Positions 41,616 through 49,885 of a DNA stretch of 64,000 nucleotides are shown here, piece after piece (position 1 is the stretch's first letter; each line of letters starts with the position of its first letter). Origin of the DNA: Paenibacillus eucommiae (GTDB taxonomy: Bacteria > Bacillota > Bacilli > Paenibacillales > NBRC-103111); contig NZ_JAGGLB010000037.1 of NCBI RefSeq assembly GCF_017874215.1, forward strand, positions 23,240 through 87,239, given 5' to 3'. Under the pieces are notes generated by a model. It did not search any database. It was given only the letters and a program-made list of their open reading frames with translations, and was not told the DNA's origin. The translations under genes and the position numbers were made by a program.

Positions 41616-42695
41616 TTAATGGGTTCGTCGATGCACGTAATAAAGAAACACATGCTGAACCACAACCTTCATAGCAGCAAAGAAGGGAACGGCCAAAATC
41701 AAACCCATAATACCAGCAACCTCACCGCCGACAAGCAGCGCAAAAATTATAAATAAAGGATGCATGTGCAGGGTGCGTCCAACCACCTGGGGAGAAATCA
41801 CATTGCCCTCCAAAATTTGAATGGCCAGATTGACTATAATGATCAAAAGCACCAATTTCATCGAAACTGTTGATGCCATCAAAACCGCTGGAGCCGCTCC
41901 AAAAAAAGGACCCAGATAAGGGATAATGTTAAACACAGCAACTACACTTGCCAGTAAAAGGGGATATGGCATATCAATAATCCAGTAGCCTATATAGGCG
42001 AGAGTGCCAACAATCACGCATACCAGCAGCTGGCCGCGGATATAATTCCCCAGTGCAGTATCAATATCGACGAACAGCTTCACAGTTCGTTTGCGCTGGC
42101 TTTTCGGAACGATAGCAATAACCGCTTTCTCCATAAGCTGAAAATCCTTCAATATATAAAAGGCCAGGAAAGGAACGATAAAAGCAATAAAAAGCATATT
42201 TATCGTGGTGCCGATCTGATCCATATAGTTGGAAATCGATGTGGAGATGCCATTTTCCATTTTGATTAATGAACGATTAAATCCTGACCTTACGCTTTCC
42301 GGAAAAAACTGGCTGGAGTTAAAGCCGTCCACTAATGACTGTGCCCTCATCGCAAGCTGTGGCAAATGCTCATTCAGTTCCTGCAATTGTTCTACAAACA
42401 TAGGTATAACGTTCATAATAATTACAGTCAGGCTGGCTATAAAAACACTATAGATCAGCAATACAGCTACTGTTCTAGGCACCTTTCTTTTGTTAAGCAG
42501 GTTCACGACCGGATTTAACACGTAGGATATGACCAGCGCGACAAAAAAAGGCGTCAACACCGATTTCAAAAACTGATATATACCTTGTAAAATCGGATTA
42601 ATCCGCATTAGCATATATAAAACAGCTAAAGACAGCAGGATGTAAACGAGCGTGACAAACCATTTGTTTTTCCAAAATCGTTCCAATAACCTCAC
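41616..42695 (-). CDS. AI-2E family membrane transporter
   Basis: 359-residue AI-2E/TqsA/YrrI family permease, with eight or so hydrophobic segments; the PLLLASVVAVFNIIPYLGPF and GAAPAVLMAS segments are family hallmarks. Members move autoinducer-2 or ions such as Na+/H+; which applies here cannot be told. Synteny with Bacillus subtilis yrrI, just upstream of alaS, supports the YrrI assignment. TTATTGGAACGATTT-type start; AAAGCCGGGGTGAGGTT precedes. Not cotranscribed with alaS, since alaS has its own promoter. Confidence 0.9.
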   Translation of the reverse strand: MRLLERFWKNKWFVTLVYILLSLAVLYMLMRINPILQGIYQFLKSVLTPFFVALVISYVLNPVVNLLNKRKVPRTVAVLLIYSVFIASLTVIIMNVIPMFVEQLQELNEHLPQLAMRAQSLVDGFNSSQFFPESVRSGFNRSLIKMENGISTSISNYMDQIGTTINMLFIAFIVPFLAFYILKDFQLMEKAVIAIVPKSQRKRTVKLFVDIDTALGNYIRGQLLVCVIVGTLAYIGYWIIDMPYPLLLASVVAVFNIIPYLGPFFGAAPAVLMASTVSMKLVLLIIIVNLAIQILEGNVISPQVVGRTLHMHPLFIIFALLVGGEVAGIMGLILAVPFFAAMKVVVQHVFLYYVHRRTH

Positions 42696-42786
42696 CCCGG
42701 CTTTTTCTCAAACTTCGCAGGAACATCCCCTCTTTTTACAGTATATGTACAACCTATGAAATTTAACCCGCTGAAGAATAGCACAC

Positions 42787-42838
42787 AAAAAAACACCATT
42801 CTCGGTTGTGGGTTATCACAAAAAGAGAACGGTGCTTG
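42787..42838 (-). terminator. Terminator of the zinc-ribbon gene
   Basis: Minus-strand arms GCACCGTTCTC and GAGAATGGTG around a long loop, followed by TTTTTTTGTG; 48 bp after the small gene at 42886. Loop of about 21 bases is long, so efficiency is uncertain. Confidence 0.75.
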
Positions 42839-42885
42839 TGCTTCTCATAGCTTTTTCTTACAACTTATATTTGCATCAACAGGTA

Positions 42886-43086
42886 CTAGTTAGCATGAAT
42901 ATGAATTTGAGGAATTTCTTCCTCAAAGAACAAATCGTCAAGCGAGCTTAGTGTACCATCTTCTTCGACCTGATAAACAGACATTTTCTCTCCGTTCACG
43001 CTGAGCTCGATAAAGCAGCCCCAGCAGTAGAATTGATGGGAACCGATCTTCCCAATATCCTTCGAATTACAGTTTGGACAACGCAT
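42886..43086 (-). CDS. Small zinc-ribbon protein
   Basis: 66-residue protein with two CxxC-type pairs, MRCPNCNSKDIG and FYCWGCFIELS, suggesting a zinc ribbon followed by an acidic tail (QVEEDGTLSSLDDLFFEEE). Small proteins of this layout occur in Paenibacillus next to the cysteine desulfurase/PRC genes. AGGGTGAAAATAAG precedes the ATG; the gene is 12 bp after the PRC-barrel gene on the same strand. Function unknown. Confidence 0.75.
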   Translation of the reverse strand: MRCPNCNSKDIGKIGSHQFYCWGCFIELSVNGEKMSVYQVEEDGTLSSLDDLFFEEEIPQIHIHAN

Positions 43087-43098
43087 CTTATTTTCACC

Positions 43099-43620
43099 CT
43101 ATTCTTCTTTGGTTACGAAGGGCACCTCCAGGTCCCGAACCCTGTGAATCGATACGATAATGGCATTCTCTCCCCTAACTGCCTGATCCGGCATGGGAAG
43201 CCATTTGCGTCCGTCCTTAACATCGGAAATGAAGCCTTCGGATAATTCATAGCCTATTATTTGTGTTCCCCAATCTTGCGCTAAATAAACATCTTCCACT
43301 ATTCCTAGTTGCTCGCCGCCTACAGTAATGACCGGGAGTCCCTTAATTTTGCGGGTCCCACCAATAAAGGCATTGAGCTTCGCTTCATCGTCAAGATCTT
43401 GAACGGCAGTCTCATCCGCTACAGTAATAGCATCTTCTCCAAAAGCGGCAACATTGGCTGAGCTTATGTAACGCAAGGAAGCGAACCATTGCTTCGATTC
43501 CAGAATAATGCCCGTAATCATCCAGGCATCGTCAATAACCAGGTCCTTCGCACGGCCTAACTGCTTGCCGGTGTTAATAGCCAGCACCGGTAAGCCGACC
43601 CATTCATGAGCTTTACGCAA
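43099..43620 (-). CDS. PRC-barrel domain protein
   Basis: 173 residues with two PRC-barrel domains: VGLPVLAINTGKQLGRAKD and IKGLPVITVGGEQLGIVED open each repeat. PRC barrels occur in photosystem H subunits and in RimM-like RNA-maturation proteins; the specific role in Bacillales is not known. AGGAGGTAAGCAATT precedes the ATG. Part of the cymR-desulfurase-PRC-zinc-ribbon operon. Confidence 0.85.
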   Translation of the reverse strand: MRKAHEWVGLPVLAINTGKQLGRAKDLVIDDAWMITGIILESKQWFASLRYISSANVAAFGEDAITVADETAVQDLDDEAKLNAFIGGTRKIKGLPVITVGGEQLGIVEDVYLAQDWGTQIIGYELSEGFISDVKDGRKWLPMPDQAVRGENAIIVSIHRVRDLEVPFVTKEE

Positions 43621-43648
43621 ATTGCTTACCTCCTAGTACCACCCGGTA

Positions 43649-44809
43649 CTATAACATACGTATGCGTTTCACAATCGTTGCAGTTTTGCGGGCGGCTTCT
43701 GCGATTTGCTCTTTAGAATTCCCCATTCCAAAGCTAAACCGAACAGCGGAGGACAATACATCTTCTGGTAATTCCATCGCTTGCAAAACGTGGGAGACCT
43801 CCAGGGAACCGGAAGTGCAAGCAGAGCCGCTTGCAGCAGCAATACCTTCTAAATCAAGATTCATAAGCAGACTCTCGGTGCTTACACCGGGAAAGCTGAT
43901 ATTTAAAATGTGCGGTAATCGCTTGGATTCATGACCGTTCACAATAAAACCTGCTGATCCGAGCTCATCTATAAAAGTGCTTATCATGCATTGACGCAGT
44001 TCTTCTGTTATAAGTTGCACAGTCTCAACATTGGGTACAGATATTTCTACAGCTTTGGCGAATCCGACAATGGCTGCAACATTTTCTGTACCTGCTCTTT
44101 TTTTTCTTTCCTGTGCCCCACCGAATAGAAGGGGATCGAGTTGTATGGTCTTGGAAACATATAAGGCTCCTATGCCTTTGGGTCCATTGATCTTATGAGC
44201 TGAGAAGCTCATGAGGTCAACAGGAAGCTGTGAAAGATCAAGCGGGGTTTTGCCAAGTGCTTGTACAGCGTCAACATGGAACGGTATCCTGAGACTGCGG
44301 GCAAGCTGGCCTATCTGTTCAATAGGCTGCAGCGTACCTACCTCATTGTTCCCGTACATTACACTAATAAGCACTGTATCTTGGCGGATGGCTGCTTCTA
44401 CATCCTTGATATTAATAAGACCGGTCGGATCTACAGACAGGTAAGTAATCTCAAATCCCAGATCTTCCAGCCAATTACAAGGATGAAGAATGGCATGATG
44501 CTCAATGCGGGTTGTTAGGATATGCTTCTTCTGCTTTTCGTTGTGCCTCTTGCTTGCTTGCACAACGCCAAAAATGGCCATATTATTACTCTCGGTCCCT
44601 CCGCTCGTGAAAATCAATTGAGCAGGTGAGCATCCAATGCTTCGGGCAATAAAATCACGTGATCCGTTAACTGCTGTTTTGGCTGCCCTGCCGAAGCGAT
44701 GAGTACTCGAAGGATTGCCGAAGGCTTCCTCATAATAAGGAAGCATAGCTTCGAGCACCTCAGGATGAACCGGTGTTGTAGCGGCATGATCGAGATAAAT
44801 CGAATTCAT
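43649..44809 (-). CDS. Cysteine desulfurase
   Basis: PLP-dependent cysteine desulfurase of NifS/IscS type, 386 residues. DHAATTPVHPEVLEAM start, the PLP Lys in FSAHKINGPKGIGALY near residue 205 and the sulfur-carrying Cys in ASGSACTSGSLEVSHVL near 330 are visible. Order cymR then desulfurase matches Bacillus subtilis yrvO, which hands sulfur to MnmA for 2-thiouridine in tRNA. mnmA is adjacent here but divergent. The start TTTGAATGTTATG region lies 11 bp after cymR. Confidence 0.93.
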   Translation of the reverse strand: MNSIYLDHAATTPVHPEVLEAMLPYYEEAFGNPSSTHRFGRAAKTAVNGSRDFIARSIGCSPAQLIFTSGGTESNNMAIFGVVQASKRHNEKQKKHILTTRIEHHAILHPCNWLEDLGFEITYLSVDPTGLINIKDVEAAIRQDTVLISVMYGNNEVGTLQPIEQIGQLARSLRIPFHVDAVQALGKTPLDLSQLPVDLMSFSAHKINGPKGIGALYVSKTIQLDPLLFGGAQERKKRAGTENVAAIVGFAKAVEISVPNVETVQLITEELRQCMISTFIDELGSAGFIVNGHESKRLPHILNISFPGVSTESLLMNLDLEGIAAASGSACTSGSLEVSHVLQAMELPEDVLSSAVRFSFGMGNSKEQIAEAARKTATIVKRIRML

Positions 44810-44820
44810 AACATTCCGCC

Positions 44821-45240
44821 CTAGATGTAAAACATGTAATTATCTTGCCTGCCAATATCCTGAAAGGAGATCAGGCTGGCTAATGTTGTGGAATCAAGCA
44901 CATCGGCTATGCTGTCCCGTATCCGAATCCAGAGATCCCGCTTGGCCGGATCGTCTTCTTCAGTGAAATCGACTGGACTGATAGGGCCTTCCAATACCCG
45001 AATCACTTCGCCAGCTGTAATCTTTTCCGGAGAATTTGAAAGAATATAACCACCGTAAGCTCCGCGTATGCTTTTAACCAGACCGGCATTTCGCAAGGGA
45101 GCCACGAGTTGCTCCAAATAATGCTCAGAAAGCTGATGTTTTTCCGCAATACTTTTCAAAGAAGTTGGGCCTTCACCGAATTTCGTGGCAAGCTCCATCA
45201 TAATTGTCAGTCCATAACGTCCTTTGGTAGAAATCTTCAA
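44821..45240 (-). CDS. cymR: Cysteine metabolism repressor
   Basis: Rrf2-family regulator, 139 residues, highly similar in layout to Bacillus subtilis CymR: MKISTKGRYGLTIMMELATK, the wing LVKSIRGAYGGYILS and the ending WIRIRDSIADVLDSTTL. It lacks the three Fe-S Cys of IscR. CymR forms a complex with CysK and represses cystine and sulfur uptake genes when cysteine is plentiful. TTG start at 45240 with GAGGTGG upstream; longer frame from 45255 is not needed. Next to cysteine desulfurase. Confidence 0.93.
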   Translation of the reverse strand: MKISTKGRYGLTIMMELATKFGEGPTSLKSIAEKHQLSEHYLEQLVAPLRNAGLVKSIRGAYGGYILSNSPEKITAGEVIRVLEGPISPVDFTEEDDPAKRDLWIRIRDSIADVLDSTTLASLISFQDIGRQDNYMFYI

Positions 45241-45495
45241 TCCTAGCCACCTCATTCAATTCATTTCTTAAACTCTATGATTCCATTAATAAATAGCTTA
45301 ATAATCAGGATTACCATTTTTATGAAAAAAATCCCTAGCTTATATGCATGATATATATGGTAACACAATTCCTTGTATTTGGGGAGAAGAAGGATGACAT
45401 TCTGATGAAATATTTTAATTTTACCGCCAGTAGATGTATAATGAAAGGATATGGCTTCAAGAATAATTTTTGTTTAAAAAGAAAGAGGTTAGCTT

Positions 45496-46584
45496 ATGAG
45501 TAAAAAAGCACGGGTTGTGCTCGGCATGTCGGGTGGTGTCGATTCATCCGTTGCCGCGTTCCTGCTAAAGGAGCAAGGGTATGAGGTTATCGGAATTTTC
45601 ATGAAAAATTGGGATGATACCGACGAGTATGGACATTGTACGGCAGAAGAAGATGCCGAAGATGTGCGAAGAGTATGCACTCAGCTCGATATCCCCTTCT
45701 ATACAGTTAATTTTGAGAAACAATATTATAGCAAGGTTTTCACTTATTTTCTGGATGAATACCGGAAAGGCCGGACACCAAATCCTGATGTTATGTGCAA
45801 TCGGGAAATCAAATTCGGTGAATTGCTGCAAAAGGTTAATGAGCTTGGCGGCGATTATATTGCAACCGGACATTACGCCAGAATCGGACAAACCGATGGA
45901 GAATACCGTCTGCTTCGCGGCCAGGATTCAAATAAGGATCAGACTTATTTCCTGCATCTGTTAAATCAGCAGCAATTGTCCCGTGTCATGTTTCCTATTG
46001 GCGATCTGCCTAAACCGAAGGTGCGTGAAATTGCGGAAAGCATAGGCTTGGCAACGGCCAAAAAGAAAGACAGCACAGGCATCTGTTTTATAGGAGAGCG
46101 TGATTTCAAGGAGTTTCTCAGCCAATATTTGCCGGCGCAGCCTGGCAATATGAAGGACATCCGCACTGGTGAAATAAAAGGACGGCATGACGGTCTTATG
46201 TACTATACACTAGGTCAAAGACAAGGACTTGGGATTGGGGGCTCTGGCTCGGGTGAGCCTTGGTTTGTGGCCGATAAGGATCTGGAGCACAACGATCTTC
46301 TTGTCGTCCAGGGCGAGCAGCATCCAAGCCTATATTCCAAGGGCTTGTCCGCCTCTGGTCTGAACTGGATAAGGACCCGAAAGCCTGACGGTCCCTTCCG
46401 CTGTACAGCGAAGTTCCGCTACCGCCAGCCGGATCAAGAGGTGACGGTTGAATTCGGCGAGAACGCTACCTGCGAAGTCAAATTTGACAAGCTGCAAAAA
46501 GCAGTAACGCCCGGACAGTCTGTCGTATTTTATGATGGGGAGCTGTGCCTGGGCGGAGCTACCATAGATCTGGTTCATAAATAA
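45496..46584 (+). CDS. mnmA: tRNA-specific 2-thiouridylase
   Basis: MnmA/TrmU, 362 residues, thiolating U34 of tRNA-Lys/Glu/Gln. N-terminal PP-loop VVLGMSGGVDSSVAAFLLKE, catalytic Cys pair in PDVMCNREIKF (near residue 98) and STGICFIGERDF (near 195), with GQRQGLGIGG near 240. Ribosome site AGAGGTTAGCTT precedes the ATG. It uses sulfur from the desulfurase, whose gene is divergent 241 bp away together with cymR; in Bacillus subtilis they are co-oriented. Confidence 0.95.
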   Translation: MSKKARVVLGMSGGVDSSVAAFLLKEQGYEVIGIFMKNWDDTDEYGHCTAEEDAEDVRRVCTQLDIPFYTVNFEKQYYSKVFTYFLDEYRKGRTPNPDVMCNREIKFGELLQKVNELGGDYIATGHYARIGQTDGEYRLLRGQDSNKDQTYFLHLLNQQQLSRVMFPIGDLPKPKVREIAESIGLATAKKKDSTGICFIGERDFKEFLSQYLPAQPGNMKDIRTGEIKGRHDGLMYYTLGQRQGLGIGGSGSGEPWFVADKDLEHNDLLVVQGEQHPSLYSKGLSASGLNWIRTRKPDGPFRCTAKFRYRQPDQEVTVEFGENATCEVKFDKLQKAVTPGQSVVFYDGELCLGGATIDLVHK

Positions 46585-46594
46585 GGTAAATAAT

Positions 46595-46672
46595 ATGGGA
46601 TATATGGGATCAGTCATAGGTCATAAATACGAAGCGTATAAACAAAATTCTAGGCAGTTGATGCAAGGTTAA
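46595..46672 (+). CDS. Possible 25-residue peptide after mnmA
   Basis: ATG at 46595, AAGG about 8 bp upstream, 25 codons (MGYMGSVIGHKYEAYKQNSR and QLMQG). Immediately follows mnmA on the same strand and precedes the DUF3889 gene. No family recognised; may be chance. Confidence 0.2.
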   Translation: MGYMGSVIGHKYEAYKQNSRQLMQG

Positions 46673-46699
46673 ATCGCAAAACTGCTTACACAATTTTCC

Positions 46700-46717
46700 G
46701 ATACTGCTCGCAGTATC
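46700..46717. promoter_or_regulatory. Perfect inverted repeat upstream of DUF3889 gene
   Basis: GATACTGC and GCAGTATC arms with a 2-bp centre, about 45 bp before the DUF3889 start. May be an operator or simply a small hairpin; no regulator identified. Confidence 0.4.
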
Positions 46718-46760
46718 AAACTGCCTCCTAACGTAAACGCTAGTGGTGGAGGTGAGCTGT

Positions 46761-47117
46761 TTGCGAATTCGAATATCAGTAATAGCTTTGCTGCTAATCG
46801 CTCTATGCTCGAATGTATATCAGGCCAAAGCTGAATCCTTGGCAGAAGTGATGATCAAAGAGCCGGAATACGCCAAATGGAGCCGTCTGGCATTCCAGGA
46901 AGCCGGCAAAAGCTATAAACTAGTCGATTTCAAGTACTTGGGACGTACCGATATTTCCGCAACCGCTGCCGAGCAGCGATTTCGCTTTTGGGCGAGTAAA
47001 AACAATCGCGAATTCCCTCTCCTGGTTACGATCCGGTACAATCCGCTGACCGAAAAGGTCATTTCCATTTCAGTAAAAGAAAGCACACCAAGCACGCAAG
47101 GGAGTTCCGGGGCTTAA
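46761..47117 (+). CDS. DUF3889 secreted protein
   Basis: 118-residue protein with a signal peptide (VIALLLIALCSNVYQAKA) and a DUF3889-like body, EPEYAKWSRLAFQEAGKSYK then YKLVDFKYLGRTDIS and EFPLLVTIRYNPLTEKVIS. Homologues are small Bacillales extracytoplasmic proteins of unknown function. The TTG start with GGAGGTGA 5 bp upstream is preferred to the GTG at 46743. Convergent with rarA: the stops overlap by 4 bp. Confidence 0.8.
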   Translation: MRIRISVIALLLIALCSNVYQAKAESLAEVMIKEPEYAKWSRLAFQEAGKSYKLVDFKYLGRTDISATAAEQRFRFWASKNNREFPLLVTIRYNPLTEKVISISVKESTPSTQGSSGA

Positions 47118-48433
47118 TCGCCCGCGGATCTCCCTCTTCTTTTGTGCTGGTTTTGCCTCATTTTCTCCTCGGTACCCTGTTCACTCGCCGCAAACAAAAT
47201 TTCATCCTTAATTTCATCCGGCAAATATTGCTGCTCCACATAGTGCCCTGGAAAATTATGCGGATATTGATACCCTTTATGGCCCAGCTTATCTGCTCCT
47301 TTATAATGCGTGTCGCACAGATGCAGCGGAACTTTGGCCGACTTCAGCCGTTCCATCGCCTGCATCGCTTTGTCTAAAGCGATCGGGATAGAGTTCGATT
47401 TCGGGCTTTCCACAGCAAAGAGAATCGCTTGCGCTATAGGATATTTCGCTTCTGGCCAGCCTATTTTATGATAGGCGTCCATTGCGGTAACAGCTTGGAC
47501 CAGCGCCTGCGGGTTGGCGAGACCGATGTCCTCGCTGCAGGCGACAATCAAACGCCGCAGGAAGGTCATAGGATCCATGCCGAGCTTCTCGACGGCATAG
47601 AGGAACCAGAACAACGCAGCGTCGCTTGAGCCGCGCACGCTTTTGTGGAAAGCGGAGAGCACGTCATACTGCGTAGACTCATCCGCTTTGACTATGGGGC
47701 GGCGGATCGACTCCTCCGCCTCCTCCAGTGTAATCCGAATCGTACCATCCGGTTCGGGTGAGGTCGTGAGCGCTGCCAGCTCCAGCGCATTCAACGAGCG
47801 GCGGATGTCGCCATTGGCCATCTCCGCTATGTGCTGCAGCGCCTCCTCGTCCACGTGGAGGCTCATAAAGCCGAGCCCCCTTATGGGGTCGGCAATCGCC
47901 CGCCGCATGGCGATCAGCGAATGCTCGTGTGTAAGGGGCTCCAGCTGAAACAGCGTCGACCTCGAGAGCAGAGCCCCGTTCACATGGTGAAAGGGGTTTT
48001 CCGTGGTCGCCCCGATAAAGATCAGGATGCCCTGCTCGACTGCCGGAAGCAGTGCATCCTGCCTGGATGTATTAAAGCGGTGCACCTCGTCAAGAAACAA
48101 TGTCGTTTTCTTGCCGTATAGCGCTTTATTTGTCTTGGCTTGTTCGATCACTTCCCTGACGTCCTTCACTGAAGCCTCCACTGCGTTCAGCTTGACGAAC
48201 TCTCCCTGCGTACGGTTGGCAATAATGTTAGCCAGGGTAGTTTTACCCGTACCTGGTGGTCCATAGAGCAGGATCGAGGTCACCTGATCTGCTTCAATCG
48301 CACGCCGAAGCAGTTTGCCCTGGCCAACAATTTGCTCCTGACCAATGTAGTCTTCCAGCGTCGTTGGCCGCATGCGATCCGCAAGCAGCTTCCCTCCGGG
48401 ATCTTGCTGCGAAGAATATGTGAATAAATCCAT
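47114..48433 (-). CDS. rarA: Replication-associated recombination ATPase RarA
   Basis: AAA+ ATPase of the RarA/MgsA/WRNIP family, 439 residues, acting at stalled replication forks. Walker A LYGPPGTGKTTLANIIA near residue 50, Walker B TLFLDEVHRF near 110, sensor 1 GATTENPF near 135, then the oligomerisation domain ending with QQYLPDEIKDE. The ATG at 48433 with AGGAGTCCGCACTT gives the family start; the longer frame from 48589 is not needed. Next to tcdA, aspS and hisS, the Bacillales order. Confidence 0.93.
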   Translation of the reverse strand: MDLFTYSSQQDPGGKLLADRMRPTTLEDYIGQEQIVGQGKLLRRAIEADQVTSILLYGPPGTGKTTLANIIANRTQGEFVKLNAVEASVKDVREVIEQAKTNKALYGKKTTLFLDEVHRFNTSRQDALLPAVEQGILIFIGATTENPFHHVNGALLSRSTLFQLEPLTHEHSLIAMRRAIADPIRGLGFMSLHVDEEALQHIAEMANGDIRRSLNALELAALTTSPEPDGTIRITLEEAEESIRRPIVKADESTQYDVLSAFHKSVRGSSDAALFWFLYAVEKLGMDPMTFLRRLIVACSEDIGLANPQALVQAVTAMDAYHKIGWPEAKYPIAQAILFAVESPKSNSIPIALDKAMQAMERLKSAKVPLHLCDTHYKGADKLGHKGYQYPHNFPGHYVEQQYLPDEIKDEILFAASEQGTEEKMRQNQHKRRGRSAGD

Positions 48434-48567
48434 AAGTGCGGACTCCTGCCTTTTTGAAATTTTGTTTGCCTGCCTGTCTGTCATGCAAGAATGAAAAGAT
48501 TGCCTAAAAAATATCACGATCCACGCCCTTCTGTCAAAACCTTCGTGAAAGACAACCGTTTTTGTAG

Positions 48568-48722
48568 AGTTAACGATGTTTTTCATCACTAAGTGAAATT
48601 TTTAGCATGTGATTGGTATTTTAGTGATGTTTTTCATCGTTAAAGGTGCTTGTTGAGCCATTTTTTCCGAGCCATTTCTGGAGCTGGCTGGTTAGTGATA
48701 TTTTTCATCACTATAAAGATGC
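48568..48722. repeat. Dispersed palindromic repeat, locus D (three units)
   Basis: Three palindromes, TTAACGATGTTTTTCATC with ACTAAGTG, TTTAGTGATGTTTTTCATC with GTTAAAG, and GTTAGTGATATTTTTCATC with ACTATAAAG, in 155 bp upstream of rarA. Spacers differ from loci A-C, so only the palindrome itself is shared here. Confidence 0.85.
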
Positions 48723-48760
48723 CCACCAATCCGCAACGGGGGTTTGAGCTATATTGAGTT

Positions 48761-48811
48761 TGTTTTAGCTTGTTTGAGCTTGTTTTAGCTTGTTTGAGCT
48801 TGTTTTGAGCT
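48761..48811. repeat. Tandem 10-bp repeat (TGTTTKAGCT)
   Basis: Five copies alternating TGTTTTAGCT and TGTTTGAGCT, last one 11 bp. Closely related to the 9-bp TGTTTAGCT repeat at 4102-4155. Confidence 0.85.
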
Positions 48812-48986
48812 TGGGGTTGTGTATTGGGCTTGGCTTGAGTTTAGGCTCAATTTCCTGCCGCTGACCTTTTCTTTTTGGTGACTTCAAATGTATAGTGGTC
48901 ATTTCCCAAAAAAGTCAAAAAAACAGAAGGACGGTTCAGGTCCCCCTGCTTTTTGAAATATTATAAACTGTAGCCAACTCTTTAGT

Positions 48987-49748
48987 CTATTGCTTCGCTT
49001 TCTCATTCGCTATGTTCAGCAAATCCTTCACTGCAACACTTACCATAATAAGTCCGGCTACCGGAGGCACAAAGGCATTGCTGGCCGGGGGCATTTTGGC
49101 TTTACGTATTTCTGGTGCATGTTCAGGTACTATCCGCTGTGTTACATCTTCACGGGGCTTGCTTGGCTGCTCGGTTGAGAATACAACCTTCACGCCTTTT
49201 TTAATCCCCTCTTTGCGCAGCTTCTGGCGAATGACCCTCGCGATCGGGTCCATTGTCGTTTTGGAAATATCGGCGACCTGAAACAGTGTGGGATCCATTT
49301 TATTGGCGGCTCCCATGCTGGAGACAAGTGGAATTTTGCGCTCTATGCACTGCTTGATAAGATGAATTTTGTAGCTGATTGTATCGCTGGCATCCAGCAC
49401 GTAATCAAGAGGATACTCAAACAGCTGCTCATATGTTTCTTCGGTATAAAACATTTTAAGGGCTATGGCATCGCACTCGGGATTGATAAGCTTGATACGC
49501 TCACGCATTAATTCTGCCTTGTGCTGCCCTACCGTTGTAGTCAGCGCATGAATCTGACGGTTAATATTCGTGATATCCACGACATCCTTGTCGATCAGAA
49601 TAAGGCGGCCAACACCCGTACGAGCCAAAGCCTCAGCAGCTATCGAACCGACGCCGCCAATACCCAGTACAGCTACGGTGCTGTTCTTCATGACTTCAAG
49701 CCCTTCAGGCCCGATAGCCAATTCCGTCCGTGAAAACTGATGAAGCAT
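48987..49748 (-). CDS. tcdA: tRNA threonylcarbamoyladenosine dehydratase
   Basis: E1-like (ThiF/MoeB/UBA) ATPase, 253 residues, forming cyclic t6A37 on tRNA. Nucleotide-binding AVLGIGGVGSIAAEALARTG near residue 25, RID type DKDVVDITNINRQ near 50, and YVLDASDTISYK are present. It is the YrvM orthologue and follows aspS as in Bacillus subtilis hisS-aspS-yrvM. ATG at 49748 has AAAAAGGATG upstream; longer frame from 49778 is possible. Confidence 0.92.
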   Translation of the reverse strand: MLHQFSRTELAIGPEGLEVMKNSTVAVLGIGGVGSIAAEALARTGVGRLILIDKDVVDITNINRQIHALTTTVGQHKAELMRERIKLINPECDAIALKMFYTEETYEQLFEYPLDYVLDASDTISYKIHLIKQCIERKIPLVSSMGAANKMDPTLFQVADISKTTMDPIARVIRQKLRKEGIKKGVKVVFSTEQPSKPREDVTQRIVPEHAPEIRKAKMPPASNAFVPPVAGLIMVSVAVKDLLNIANEKAKQ

Positions 49749-49796
49749 CAGAAACACATCCTTTTTAACTTTTCGCACTTTACGCTCTCGTACTTT

Positions 49797-49872
49797 AACG
49801 ATTTAAGCCTTAGCGATTTAATCTTTGACGATTTCGTACTTTACCGATCTAAGCCTTAACAATTTAAACTTT
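49797..49872. repeat. Degenerate tandem 15-bp repeat between aspS and tcdA
   Basis: Five imperfect 15-16 bp units resembling AACGATTTAAGCCTT, with the common GATTTAA/GATCTAA core and CTT ends. The whole 137-bp gap between the two genes on the minus strand is largely this repeat. No known function. Confidence 0.7.
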
Positions 49873-49885
49873 AAAGCTTTCGCTC

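Larger units (their letters stand above)
48434..48986. other. 553-bp intergenic region with two repeat types
   Basis: No gene seen between rarA and tcdA. It carries palindromic locus D (48568-48722) and a tandem 10-bp repeat (48761-48811); 48820-48960 is AT-rich with a short A-run and no clear structure. Confidence 0.7.
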
